A DNA stretch of 64,000 bases from Fodinicola acaciae (GTDB taxonomy: Bacteria > Actinomycetota > Actinomycetes > Mycobacteriales > HKI-0501), in assembly GCF_010993745.1 (NCBI RefSeq), contig NZ_WOTN01000001.1:2421235-2485234 (forward strand). The letters run 5' to 3'. Numbering within the stretch: position 1 is the stretch's first letter; each line of letters opens with the position of its first letter. Of this stretch, positions 34,973 through 42,706 are shown one piece after another. The position numbers were made by a program, and so were the translations under genes. Under the pieces are notes generated by a model that was not told where the DNA came from, made no database searches, and saw nothing but the letters and a program-made list of their open reading frames with translations.

Positions 34973-34988
34973 ACTAAATCGCTTTAGT
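34973..34988. promoter_or_regulatory. LacI-type operator upstream of the GH5-like gene
   Basis: ACTAAATCGCTTTAGT has half-sites ACTAAA and TTTAGT around a central CG, the standard LacI/GalR operator form. It ends 51 bp before the GH5-like start and 24 bp after the LacI stop. Confidence 0.7.
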
Positions 34989-35039
34989 GTTCTGGTCGGC
35001 CGCGCGCGGTGCCGGCCGTTGGCTGAAGGGTGCGCGCCG

Positions 35040-36239
35040 GTGTCGTCGGAACGGCTGCTGCGAATCGGCGAGACAGGACGCGCGCCGATGCTCGGCGCCA
35101 ACTACGTGCCGTCGGCCGGCTGGTTCTACAGCTGGCTGGATTTCGACGCCGACAACGCCCGCCGCGATTTCGCCGACCTGGCCTCGATCGGCCTCGACCA
35201 CATACGGATTTTCCCCATCTGGCCGTGGATCCAACCCAACAGAGGCCTGATCCGCAGGCGGGCCGTCGATGACGTACTCGCACTCATCGACTGCGCCGCC
35301 GAGTTTGACCTCGCCGTCGCCGTCGACCTTCTGCAGGGACATCTGTCGAGTTTCGACTTCGTGCCGTCCTGGCTGCTCACCTGGCACCAGGCGAGCCTGT
35401 TCACCGACGCGACGGCGCGCGCCGGCATCAAGGCGTACGCGCGTGCGGTCGCCGGCGAGGTCAGCGGCCGGCCGAACGTTTTCGCGATAACGCTGGGAAA
35501 CGAGGTCAACAACCTGTGGCCGGCGAATGCCACCACGCTGGAGGGCACGTACGACTTCACCGCCGAGCTCGTCGAGACCGTCCGCACCGCCGCGCCGGAT
35601 GTCGCCTGCCTGACGTCCTTCTACGACGACGTTTGGTATGACCCGGCGCATCCGTTTCCGCAGTCCGCCGCCGTCGACCTCGGCGACGTGACGACCGTGC
35701 ATTCCTGGACGTTCAACGGAGTCGGTGGCCTCGACGCGCCGCTCGGACCGGCGACCACGACGCACGCCGACTATCTGGTGGAGCTGGCCGCGGCGGCCGG
35801 CCAGCCGGACCGTGCCGTGTGGTTGCAGGAGGTCGGCGCGGCCGAGCCGGACATCCCACCGGACACCGCCGCAGCGTTCGCGCACGCGACGATCGACGCC
35901 GTACGCGCGAACCCGGCGCTGTGCGGCATCACCTGGTGGTGCTCGCACGACATCGACCCGAGGCTACTCGACTTTCCGCGGCGCGAGTATAGCCTCGGGT
36001 TGTTCACCGTCGACCACCAACGCAAGCCGGTCGCCGACGTGCTGGCGCTGGCCGCGAACGAGCCGCCGACGCTGCCGGTCGCGCGCGACAGCATCAGCTG
36101 CCCGGTCGATCCGCGCGATCCGGCCACCCGCGACCAGCTCGCCCCCGGCAGCGAGTTTCACCGCACCTGGACACACCGCCGCCAGTCCGGCCCGGTCGCG
36201 ATCCTGCCTCCGTCCCGATCCTCAGCAGTCGCCAGCTAG
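35040..36239 (+). CDS. GH5-like glycoside hydrolase (cellulase/mannanase fold)
   Basis: A 399-residue TIM-barrel protein without a signal peptide, so probably cytosolic and acting on imported oligosaccharides. MLGANYVPSAGWFYSW opens the barrel; ITLGNEVNNLW (about 158-168) holds the Asn-Glu acid/base pair of clan GH-A, and VWLQEVGAAE (about 260-269) the nucleophile Glu. Similar to GH5/beta-mannosidase-type proteins; specificity cannot be read. GTG 35040 has GAAGGG upstream. The stop TAG (36237-36239) is the first three bases of repeat E2. Confidence 0.8.
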   Translation: MSSERLLRIGETGRAPMLGANYVPSAGWFYSWLDFDADNARRDFADLASIGLDHIRIFPIWPWIQPNRGLIRRRAVDDVLALIDCAAEFDLAVAVDLLQGHLSSFDFVPSWLLTWHQASLFTDATARAGIKAYARAVAGEVSGRPNVFAITLGNEVNNLWPANATTLEGTYDFTAELVETVRTAAPDVACLTSFYDDVWYDPAHPFPQSAAVDLGDVTTVHSWTFNGVGGLDAPLGPATTTHADYLVELAAAAGQPDRAVWLQEVGAAEPDIPPDTAAAFAHATIDAVRANPALCGITWWCSHDIDPRLLDFPRREYSLGLFTVDHQRKPVADVLALAANEPPTLPVARDSISCPVDPRDPATRDQLAPGSEFHRTWTHRRQSGPVAILPPSRSSAVAS

Positions 36240-36350
36240 GGTCTGTTTCGAAGTCCCCCGTGGATGAGAGGCGAGATCCAAACGTCGTCTGGCGGTGCGG
36301 CGGGACCCGCCGGGCGTGGCAGCGTAACGTGGGGGGTTTCGTCGGGTTTC
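36237..36350. repeat. MITE-like repeat E2, truncated copy of E1
   Basis: It begins TAGGGTCTGTTTCGAAGTCC and continues with about 90 bp homologous to the interior of E1 (CGAGATCCAA, GGTGCGGCGGG, GGCGTGGCAGCG). Similarity stops near 36350, with no opposite end found. As at E1, its TAG is the stop codon of the upstream gene. Confidence 0.7.
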
Positions 36351-36431
36351 ATGGTTGTCGCGTTGTGGGGGTGGGTGGGTGGCGTCCCGGTGGGTGACGG
36401 GAAGGTCCAGTATGTGGGACGAGAAGACCTG
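36351..36431. other. G/T-rich non-coding stretch
   Basis: A strongly G/T-skewed + strand (GTTGTGGGGGTGGGTGGGTG) between repeat E2 and element X. No gene or clear signal. A similar skewed tract lies at 60540-60770, also beside a copy of the element. Confidence 0.4.
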
Positions 36432-36634
36432 TGTAACGCTAAACGTCTGTCTTGTGAGGTTCAGTGAAGATGTGAATGTCGAGTTACGTGCGCTGGACGC
36501 ACGTAACGGGGCCGTCACACCATCACGACCGCCGGATGCTGTGGCGGGTGTGGCTATTGACGCTAGTAATGCTGTTGTGACTGCCGCCCGAGAATAAATG
36601 TCCGGTTTGATGTCTTGTTAAACAAGTATTACGC
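36432..36634 (-). repeat. Structured intergenic element, copy X
   Basis: Read leftward, it holds in order: a 6-1-6 palindrome CTTGTTAAACAAG (36614-36626), AGTCACAACAG (36572-36582), a hairpin GTTACGTGCG/CGCACGTAAC with loop of five (36483-36507), and TTTAGCGTTACA (36432-36443). The same four boxes occur in the same order at 60809-60987. The outer hairpin stem differs between copies while remaining perfectly paired. No open frame is conserved. Confidence 0.65.
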
Positions 36635-36747
36635 ACGTTAGGCGCGCTCCAGCACGATCGTTTGGCGTCCATGCCGACGGGTGCTTCCCCAAGGTGACCG
36701 AGCAAGCCCAGAAAACTCAGCCCCGCGAAACCGCCGCCCGCACCCGA

Positions 36748-36770
36748 GTTGTTGATCATGGGGTTGTCAC
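36748..36770. repeat. Partial copy of the 17444 palindromic repeat
   Basis: GTTGATCATGGGGTTGTCAC within this span matches one arm of the repeat at 17444-17503, differing at few bases. The other arm is absent. It forms part of a composite of repeats between convergent genes. Confidence 0.55.
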
Positions 36771-36776
36771 TATTGA

Positions 36777-36811
36777 CCTAGTGTCCCGAGTCTGAAATTC
36801 GTGACACTAGG
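36777..36811. terminator. Hairpin containing the stop codon of the MetE-fold gene
   Basis: CCTAGTGTCCCG (36777-36788) pairs with CGTGACACTAGG (36800-36811), one mismatch in 12, loop of 11. The leftward gene's TAG stop (36807-36809) lies inside an arm. It may serve as a terminator or be another small palindromic insertion with CTAG ends. Confidence 0.6.
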
Positions 36812-37832
36812 CGTTGGCTTCGGCCTCGCAGAGGGCGCGAGCCTGGTCCATCGTCGCGAAGGCCGCCTCGTCGCTTCGCCGGCCGAGGCCACACGAAGCC
36901 GCTACGTCGACGGGATATCCGACGATGCCGTCGATCGTCTCGAGCAGGCGGCGCTGCTCGTCGACCGTACGGTCCTCGTGCAGGAAACCGGCGACGAACC
37001 GCGTCCCCTCGGCCAGCCGCAGTCCGGCCAGCGGCGCGTAGAAGGCCCGGTCGGTGACCGGCGGGTCCTCGCCCGCGGCCAGCGGCGCGTGAACGTAGCG
37101 CAGCTCCCGACCGGCCGGCCAGCCGTCGGCGATGGCGTTGGCGAGGCGGACGAGCGGCGCCGCCGACTTCAGGCCGCTGAGCGCCTTGTGCCCGAGGTCG
37201 CCGAGGCACAGGTGGATGCCGAAGCTCGTGCCGTCCGGCGCGGCGGCGACCGTACGGTGCAGGCCGGCCGCCAGGCGTGCGGCGACGATGCCGCCGAGCG
37301 GGCCGGCCTTGGCGACGAAGACGGTCTCGGCCGGCACCTCCACCTGATAGACCACACCGGACGGCGACTCGGCGTGGATCGCGGTGATGTCGCGCACGGT
37401 CGCCTCGCGGAACGGCTCGCGGTGGCCCAGCATCCGGGTCGGACCGAGGGTGAACATGGTCATGTCCAGGTCGCCGGGGATGCCGACCTGGAAGTCCAGT
37501 CCGGTGTCCAGCTGGTCGAAGACCGGCCGGTTGACCTGGTACCAGTGCAGATAGCCGAGGTCCAGCGACTCGCCGCGCAGCTGGTGGCCACGGCGTACGC
37601 GGTAGTTGAGCTGATGCTTGTAGTCCGACCAGTCGCCTTCGTGCGCGACCTCCAGGTCCGGATGGTCGCGGAAGCTGTTGATCAGGCCGACGATCCAGAT
37701 CCGCCGGTCGCCGGTCTCGCCGTCCGGCAGCTGCCGCAGGTGCGGTCCGAGCCGGTCGACCGCCGCACGCATCGCCTCCTCCGCCGACGCGCCGGGCAGC
37801 GTACCCAGGAGCAGCGCTTTTCGTTCGGCCAT
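36807..37832 (-). CDS. Uncharacterised protein of the MetE/UroD TIM-barrel superfamily
   Basis: A 341-residue protein, opening MAERKALLLGTLPGASAEEA, with LRQLPDGETGDRRIW (about 33-47), DLDMTMFTLG and a late ASCGLGRR (about 317-324). That last segment and the overall pattern match small proteins related to the C-terminal half of cobalamin-independent methionine synthase, where a Cys binds zinc. It lacks the full MetE length (about 750), so it is not a housekeeping methionine synthase. AGGAG precedes ATG 37832. Role unknown; possibly methyl transfer in specialised metabolism. Confidence 0.65.
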   Translation of the reverse strand: MAERKALLLGTLPGASAEEAMRAAVDRLGPHLRQLPDGETGDRRIWIVGLINSFRDHPDLEVAHEGDWSDYKHQLNYRVRRGHQLRGESLDLGYLHWYQVNRPVFDQLDTGLDFQVGIPGDLDMTMFTLGPTRMLGHREPFREATVRDITAIHAESPSGVVYQVEVPAETVFVAKAGPLGGIVAARLAAGLHRTVAAAPDGTSFGIHLCLGDLGHKALSGLKSAAPLVRLANAIADGWPAGRELRYVHAPLAAGEDPPVTDRAFYAPLAGLRLAEGTRFVAGFLHEDRTVDEQRRLLETIDGIVGYPVDVAASCGLGRRSDEAAFATMDQARALCEAEANA

Positions 37833-37988
37833 CTGTCTCACTCCTCCACCGGAAGCCACGGGCGCAGACCGTCCCACAGATCCCGCCTGATGTATAGGGG
37901 TTTGCGGCTTTTTCCGGGGATATTTCGCACAGATTCGCTTGGTCGACTGCACGCCGTCACCGTGCGTACGGCCCGTATGCTGGCCCCC

Positions 37989-39671
37989 GTGAGTGAGACG
38001 GTCGTTGCCGAGATCCAGCCGGGCATGGTGCTGGACCAGCGCTACCAGATCACCGGACTGATCGCGCGCGGTGGCATGGCGACGGTCTTCCACGCGGTGG
38101 ACAACCGGCTGGAGCGTACCGTCGCGGTCAAGGTCATGCATCCCGCGTACGCCGCCGACCCGTCGTTCGTCGACCGGTTCGTCCGCGAGGCGCTGAGCAT
38201 CGCGCGGTTGTCGCATCCCAACGTCGTCGCCGTCTACGACCAGGGCAGCTTCCACGGCCTGGCATATCTGGTGATGGAGTACGTGCCCGGCAGGACGCTG
38301 CGCCAGCTGCTGGTCGAGCGCAAGCGGCTCACGCCGGCCGAGGCGGTCGCCGTGCTGGAGCCGCTGCTGGCCGGCCTGGCCGCCGCGCACCGGATCGACA
38401 TGGTGCACCGCGATGTGAAGCCGGAAAACGTGCTGATCGCCCCGGACGGCACCGTGAAGGTCGCCGACTTCGGCCTGGCCAGGGTCGCCGAGGCGAGCGC
38501 GCAGACCACCAAGGGCGTGATGATGGCGACCGTCGCGTACGTGGCGCCGGAGATCGTCACCGCCGGCCACTCAGACCCGCGCGCGGACGTGTACGCGACC
38601 GGCATCGTGCTCTTCGAGATGCTGACCGGCGAGCCGCCGTTTCAGGGTGACTCGCCGGTGCAGGTGGCCTACCAGCACGTACACGGCGAGATCCCGGCGC
38701 CGTCGGAGCGGGTCGACGGCGTGCCGCCGGAGCTCGACACGCTGGTGTTGCGTGCGACGCGGCGCGAGCCCGGCGAGCGGCCGGCGGACGCCGCGGCGAT
38801 GCTGGCCGACCTGCGCGGACACGCCGACGAGGTCGACACGCTGCGCGTCGGGCTCGCCGAGCCGGCGGCGAACAGCGCGCCGACCGAGCCGACGCGCCAT
38901 GACACGCTGATCTACCGGCCCGACGACATGCCGGCCGGCCCGACCCGACCGGCGTACCTGCGCCAACGGCCGGTGCACGAGGACCCGCCACCGGACCTCG
39001 ACGAGCCGCCTCCACCACCACCGCGGCGCGTGCCGTCGCGGCTGCGCTGGTGGCTGCTCGGTGCGGCCGCCCTGCTGCTCGTGCTGGCCCTCGCGATCGG
39101 CATCGGTTGGTGGTCGACCGCGTCGCGCTACACGAGCGTGCCGCAGCTGACGGGTCTCTCGAAGGAACTCGCCGAGTCGCGGCTGCGAGACACGAACCTG
39201 CGTGTCCAGTACGGCACCGCCGCCTACGACGAGAAGGTGCCGGCCGGCAACGTACTCACGCAGCGGCCGGCGCAGGGCACGCGGCTGGAGCGCAACAGTG
39301 TCGTGACGCTGGTGCTGTCGAAGGGGCCGGAGCGCCACGCCGTGCCATCCGTCGTCGGCAAGGCGCAGGACACCGCGCTGCAGGCGATCCGCAACGCCAC
39401 GCTGGTGCCGGTGACCTCCATGGCGTGGAGCGACAAGGTCGCCGCCGGACGGGTGATCTCCACCGATCCGAAGGCCGGCACGAAGCTGCGCCGCGGCACC
39501 GACGTCAAGGTGGTCATCAGCAAGGGGCCCGATCCCGCGCAGCAGCTCAACAACGTCGTCTGCTCGCCGTTGATGCGCAAGCTGGAGAAGCTGCTCGGTG
39601 GCAAGAGCTGCAAGGACGACAAGAACAACGACGGCAACAGCGGCGATGGCGGGGACGACTCCGGCAACTGA
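37989..39671 (+). CDS. PASTA-domain Ser/Thr protein kinase (PknB-type)
   Basis: A 560-residue transmembrane kinase. The kinase domain (about 15-275) has the Gly-rich loop IARGGMATVFHA, VAVKVMH Lys, HRDVKPENVL (about 139-148), DFGLA (about 159-163) and VAPEIV. A Pro-rich juxtamembrane part contains six prolines in EPPPPPPRRVP, the membrane helix is at about 354-373, and two extracellular PASTA repeats follow (VPQLTGLSKELAE, VPSVVGKAQDTAL), then a charged Asp/Asn/Gly tail. PASTA kinases sense muropeptides or lipid II and control growth and division. GTG 37989; ATG 37977 is possible. The 3' end is 3 bp from a convergent response regulator. Confidence 0.92.
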   Translation: MSETVVAEIQPGMVLDQRYQITGLIARGGMATVFHAVDNRLERTVAVKVMHPAYAADPSFVDRFVREALSIARLSHPNVVAVYDQGSFHGLAYLVMEYVPGRTLRQLLVERKRLTPAEAVAVLEPLLAGLAAAHRIDMVHRDVKPENVLIAPDGTVKVADFGLARVAEASAQTTKGVMMATVAYVAPEIVTAGHSDPRADVYATGIVLFEMLTGEPPFQGDSPVQVAYQHVHGEIPAPSERVDGVPPELDTLVLRATRREPGERPADAAAMLADLRGHADEVDTLRVGLAEPAANSAPTEPTRHDTLIYRPDDMPAGPTRPAYLRQRPVHEDPPPDLDEPPPPPPRRVPSRLRWWLLGAAALLLVLALAIGIGWWSTASRYTSVPQLTGLSKELAESRLRDTNLRVQYGTAAYDEKVPAGNVLTQRPAQGTRLERNSVVTLVLSKGPERHAVPSVVGKAQDTALQAIRNATLVPVTSMAWSDKVAAGRVISTDPKAGTKLRRGTDVKVVISKGPDPAQQLNNVVCSPLMRKLEKLLGGKSCKDDKNNDGNSGDGGDDSGN

Positions 39672-39674
39672 CGC

Positions 39675-40334
39675 TCAGCGGAAGATCCCCTCGCGCAGCG
39701 CCACCGCGACCGCGCTTACCCGGTCGCTCACGTCCAGCTTCCGGTAGATCGCGCGTACGTGCGTCTTCACCGTCTCCTCGGCCAGTACCAACTCACGCGC
39801 GATGGCGCGGTTGGACATGCCGGCGACCAGAAACCCCAGCACCTCGCTCTCCCGCTGGGTCAGCCCGACGTGCGCACCTGGCCAGTACTCGCCGGACTGC
39901 AGCCGCGCCGCCGACGCGACCGCGCGGCCGGCCATGGTCGGATCGACCACGGTCTCACCGTCGGCAGCGCGCTCCAGCTGCCGCACCAGCTCGTCGCCGC
40001 CGATCGACTTCAGCAGATAGCCGGCGGCGCCGGCGCGGATGGCCTGGAACAGATACTGCTCGTCGTCGTACGCGCTGAGCAGCACCACGCGCCGGCTCGG
40101 CGTCGCCTGGATCAGCCGCCGGCACAGGTCGAGGCCGCTGGACTGCCCGCGCAGCCGCAAATCCGTCACGACGAGATCCGGGTCGAGCGCCGCGACCAGC
40201 CCCTCGGCCTGGTCAGCGGTCACCGCCTGCGCCAGCACGCGTACGCGGTCGCGAAACCGCGCGAGCACCGCTTTGAGGCCCTCGAGGACCATCTCGTGGT
40301 CGTCGACGAGCACCAGCCGCAGCGGCGTCGACAT
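39675..40334 (-). CDS. NarL/LuxR-type response regulator
   Basis: A 219-residue two-domain regulator. The receiver domain starts LRLVLVDDHEMVLEGL with phosphoacceptor Asp in DLVVTDLRL (about 56), Ser in LLSAYDD and Lys in YLLKSIGG. The LuxR HTH is at about 155-212 (LTQRESEVLGFLVAGMSNRA then LVLAEETVKTHVRAIYRKL). No histidine kinase is adjacent; the kinase at 43773 has its own partner. It might be phosphorylated by that or a distant kinase. Confidence 0.9.
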   Translation of the reverse strand: MSTPLRLVLVDDHEMVLEGLKAVLARFRDRVRVLAQAVTADQAEGLVAALDPDLVVTDLRLRGQSSGLDLCRRLIQATPSRRVVLLSAYDDEQYLFQAIRAGAAGYLLKSIGGDELVRQLERAADGETVVDPTMAGRAVASAARLQSGEYWPGAHVGLTQRESEVLGFLVAGMSNRAIARELVLAEETVKTHVRAIYRKLDVSDRVSAVAVALREGIFR

Positions 40335-40343
40335 GACCAGAGC

Positions 40344-40836
40344 TTAGGGCCTACGGCTGTCAACGGCTGAGCAGCTGGGTGCCGGTTCGGGCGACCAGGA
40401 TCGCGGCATCGGGGCGATGTCGTCGCTGATCTTCAGAATCGCGGCGAACATCAGCACCGCGAACGGCAGTCCGGTCAGGTAATAGGCGACAGCGACGGGC
40501 ACCGTCGCCACCGGCGACGGCGGCAGGAGTGGCGGCGGCCGGCGGCGCCGGATCAGGCCGTGGCAGCCGATCGCGACCAGCGCCAGGCCGAGAACGAGCC
40601 ACAGGTACGAGAGCCCGTCGACCCGCATCGGTAGCAGGCCATGAAGTCCCGCGGTGATGGCGATGCCGGCGGCGATGTTCGCGATCAGCTCTGTCCCCGG
40701 CGAAGGTGACGGCCACGGCAAAACCGTGAGCTCTGCCGAGCGCGTTGGTGACCAGCATCATCGCGATGGGGTCGATGCTGTCGGCGGCGGCCATCGCGAG
40801 CACCTGTACGACCGTCGACGCTGTCACCGGCCCCAT
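40344..40836 (-). pseudogene. Frameshifted GAP/Sap-like membrane protein gene
   Basis: The first frame from 40836 gives MGPVTASTVVQVLAMAAADS then IDPIAMMLVTNALGR, a GAP (Sap) family opening, and then turns to charged nonsense. The continuing membrane helices (TELIANIAAGIAITAGLHGL, LSYLWLVLGLALVAIG) are in another frame ending near 40344. One extra base in the C4 run at 40695-40698 would explain the switch. Near the end the first frame again looks plausible (AAILVARTGTQLL), hinting at a second indel. Family length is about 220 residues; only about 160 are left. It lies four bases after the P450 stop, apparently the last gene of that operon. Confidence 0.65.
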
Positions 40837-40840
40837 CAGC

Positions 40841-42103
40841 TCACGCCGCGACCGGCATCCGCCACGGGCCTCGCAACGTCAGGCTGCGCCGCAGCCCCAC
40901 CGGTCCGGACAACCGCAGGCGAGGCATCCGTTCGGCGAGGACGCGCAGCGCGATCTCACCTTCCATCCGGGCGAGTGGTGCCCCAAGGCAGTAGTGAATT
41001 CCGCTGGAGAACGTCAGGTGCTCGACGCCGCGCTCACGGGTGATGTCGAACCGGTCCGCGGCCGGGAAGACCTCCGGGTCGCGGTTGGCGGCGGCGATGA
41101 GCACCAGCACCATCGAGTCGGCCGGAAGGCGCCGGCCGGCCAAGTCGACCTCGGCGTGGCTGACGCGCTCGGTGAGCTGTACGGGTGGCTCGTAGCGCAG
41201 CGTCTCCTCGACCACTCCGACGGCCAGATCGGGGTCCTCGCGCAGAAGGGACCACTGTCGCGGATGTGCCAGCAGCAGGCGGGTGGCGTTGCCGATCAGG
41301 TTGACGGTGGTTTCGAAGCCGGCGATGAGCAACAGCTGGCAGGTCGCGACCAGCTCCCGAACGGTGAGCCGGCCGTCGGCCTCGGCGGCGATGAGCATGC
41401 TGACGACGTCCTCGCCGGGCTGGCGACGCCGGCGCTCGATCAGCTCGGCGAACATCGCCGTCAGCTCAGCACTGGCCGCGCGCAGTTCGTGCGCGAAGGC
41501 GACCGAGCGGATGCCGTCCAAGGACTGGCCGATGACCTTTCCCCACCGTGCCAACCGGTCGGCATCGGCATCGCGGATTCCCAGCAGGTCACAGATGATG
41601 GCGATCGGCAGTGGAGCGGCGAAATCCGCGACCAGGTCGAAGCCGCCGTCGGTCGAGGCTCTGCGCTGCGCCTCATCGAGCAGGCGATGCGCGAGTGCGT
41701 ACACCCTGGCTCGATAGCCCTGCATCAGCTTCGGCCGGAACGCCGGTGCGGCAAGCCGCCGCAGGCGGGTGTGGTCGGGTGGATCGAGCCCGAGGAACGC
41801 GTCCGCCAGCGGACGGTAGGTGTCGTCGATCGGGCCTTGCGACGTCGACACGCGCTGGACACCGAATCCCGGATCGCGGAGCACCTTGGCACACAGCGCG
41901 TGGGAGGTGACGGCCGAGTAGCCCGTGCGGCTGCGATACACCGGCCCCTTGGCGCGGATGCTCTCGTAGAGCGGATACGGATCGGCGATGTAGCGCTCAA
42001 TGTCGAGCCGGCAGACATCGTCACCGAGGCCGGCCAGGGCGTAGGTGGCCAGCCGCCGCGCGGTCAACCGTACGGCCAATCGGAGGTCATCGACCGAGGT
42101 CAT
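40841..42103 (-). CDS. Cytochrome P450 (canonical)
   Basis: A 420-residue class I P450. I-helix LLIAGFETTVNL (canonical acid-Thr pair, about 258-269), ExxR in EETLRYEPP, heme loop FSSGIHYCLGAPLAR. ATG 42103 overlaps the TetR gene's end by 17 bp, so both are probably one transcript under the TetR protein. No ferredoxin is adjacent; a NuoF-like flavoprotein gene lies upstream of the TetR gene on the same strand. Substrate unknown. Confidence 0.92.
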   Translation of the reverse strand: MTSVDDLRLAVRLTARRLATYALAGLGDDVCRLDIERYIADPYPLYESIRAKGPVYRSRTGYSAVTSHALCAKVLRDPGFGVQRVSTSQGPIDDTYRPLADAFLGLDPPDHTRLRRLAAPAFRPKLMQGYRARVYALAHRLLDEAQRRASTDGGFDLVADFAAPLPIAIICDLLGIRDADADRLARWGKVIGQSLDGIRSVAFAHELRAASAELTAMFAELIERRRRQPGEDVVSMLIAAEADGRLTVRELVATCQLLLIAGFETTVNLIGNATRLLLAHPRQWSLLREDPDLAVGVVEETLRYEPPVQLTERVSHAEVDLAGRRLPADSMVLVLIAAANRDPEVFPAADRFDITRERGVEHLTFSSGIHYCLGAPLARMEGEIALRVLAERMPRLRLSGPVGLRRSLTLRGPWRMPVAA

Positions 42104-42674
42104 CGGCGTCCTCCGTACGATCGCCGGCGACGCCGCGCAGCAGGCTGGACAGCACCAGGTCCGGCGCCAGGCGTGGCGCCAGGTAGCCCAGGTCGATGGC
42201 CTCCCACGCACCGTAGATCGCGTTGAAGGTCGTGGTGGTGATCCACCAGCTCGGCAGGTCCTGGCGCAGGACACCGGCCGCCTGACCGCGCTCGACCAGC
42301 CTGAGGACCGGCCGGTCGACGGCCAGATAGCGGGCCTGCAGCTCCTTCTCGGCGTCCAGAGTGCGCTCACGCAGCAGGAACTCCAGCCGGGGGCCGAGCG
42401 GAATGAGGATCGTCACCAGTCGCCGCAGCGCCGCGGCCGCCTCTCGCCCATCGACGTCGAGCCCGGCATCCACGAACGCCTTCTCCACCGTGTCCAGCGC
42501 ATCGTGAGCAAGCGCGACCAGCAGCGCCCGCCGCGTCGGATATCGCTTGTGCAGGCTGGTGCGGCTCATCCCGGCAGCCTGCGCCACGTCTGCCAGTGAC
42601 GCGGACGGGTCGGCCAGCAGCTGCTCGGTCGCGATCTCCAGCAACGAGGCAGGCGACGACCGTCGAACACTCAT
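42087..42674 (-). CDS. TetR-family transcriptional regulator
   Basis: A 195-residue TetR-type regulator with HTH at about 10-50 (SLLEIATEQLLADPSASLAD, AQAAGMSRTSLHKRYPTRRA). Directly followed by the P450 gene in overlap. Two GTTCAGT repeats lie in the 32 bp before its start, a probable autoregulatory site. Confidence 0.9.
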   Translation of the reverse strand: MSVRRSSPASLLEIATEQLLADPSASLADVAQAAGMSRTSLHKRYPTRRALLVALAHDALDTVEKAFVDAGLDVDGREAAAALRRLVTILIPLGPRLEFLLRERTLDAEKELQARYLAVDRPVLRLVERGQAAGVLRQDLPSWWITTTTFNAIYGAWEAIDLGYLAPRLAPDLVLSSLLRGVAGDRTEDADDLGR

Positions 42675-42675
42675 G

Positions 42676-42701
42676 GTTCAGTGTTTACATCGACGTTCAG
42701 T
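42676..42701. promoter_or_regulatory. Direct-repeat site upstream of the TetR gene
   Basis: GTTCAGT at 42676-42682 and again at 42695-42701, 19 bp apart, between the NuoF-like stop and the TetR start. Candidate operator or sigma-binding repeats; the direct orientation is unusual for a TetR dimer. Confidence 0.4.
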
Positions 42702-42706
42702 TCTGG

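Noticed and set aside
36801-37988. Long rightward extension before the PASTA kinase
   Set aside because: Antisense to the MetE-fold gene; kinase homology begins only after GTG 37989.
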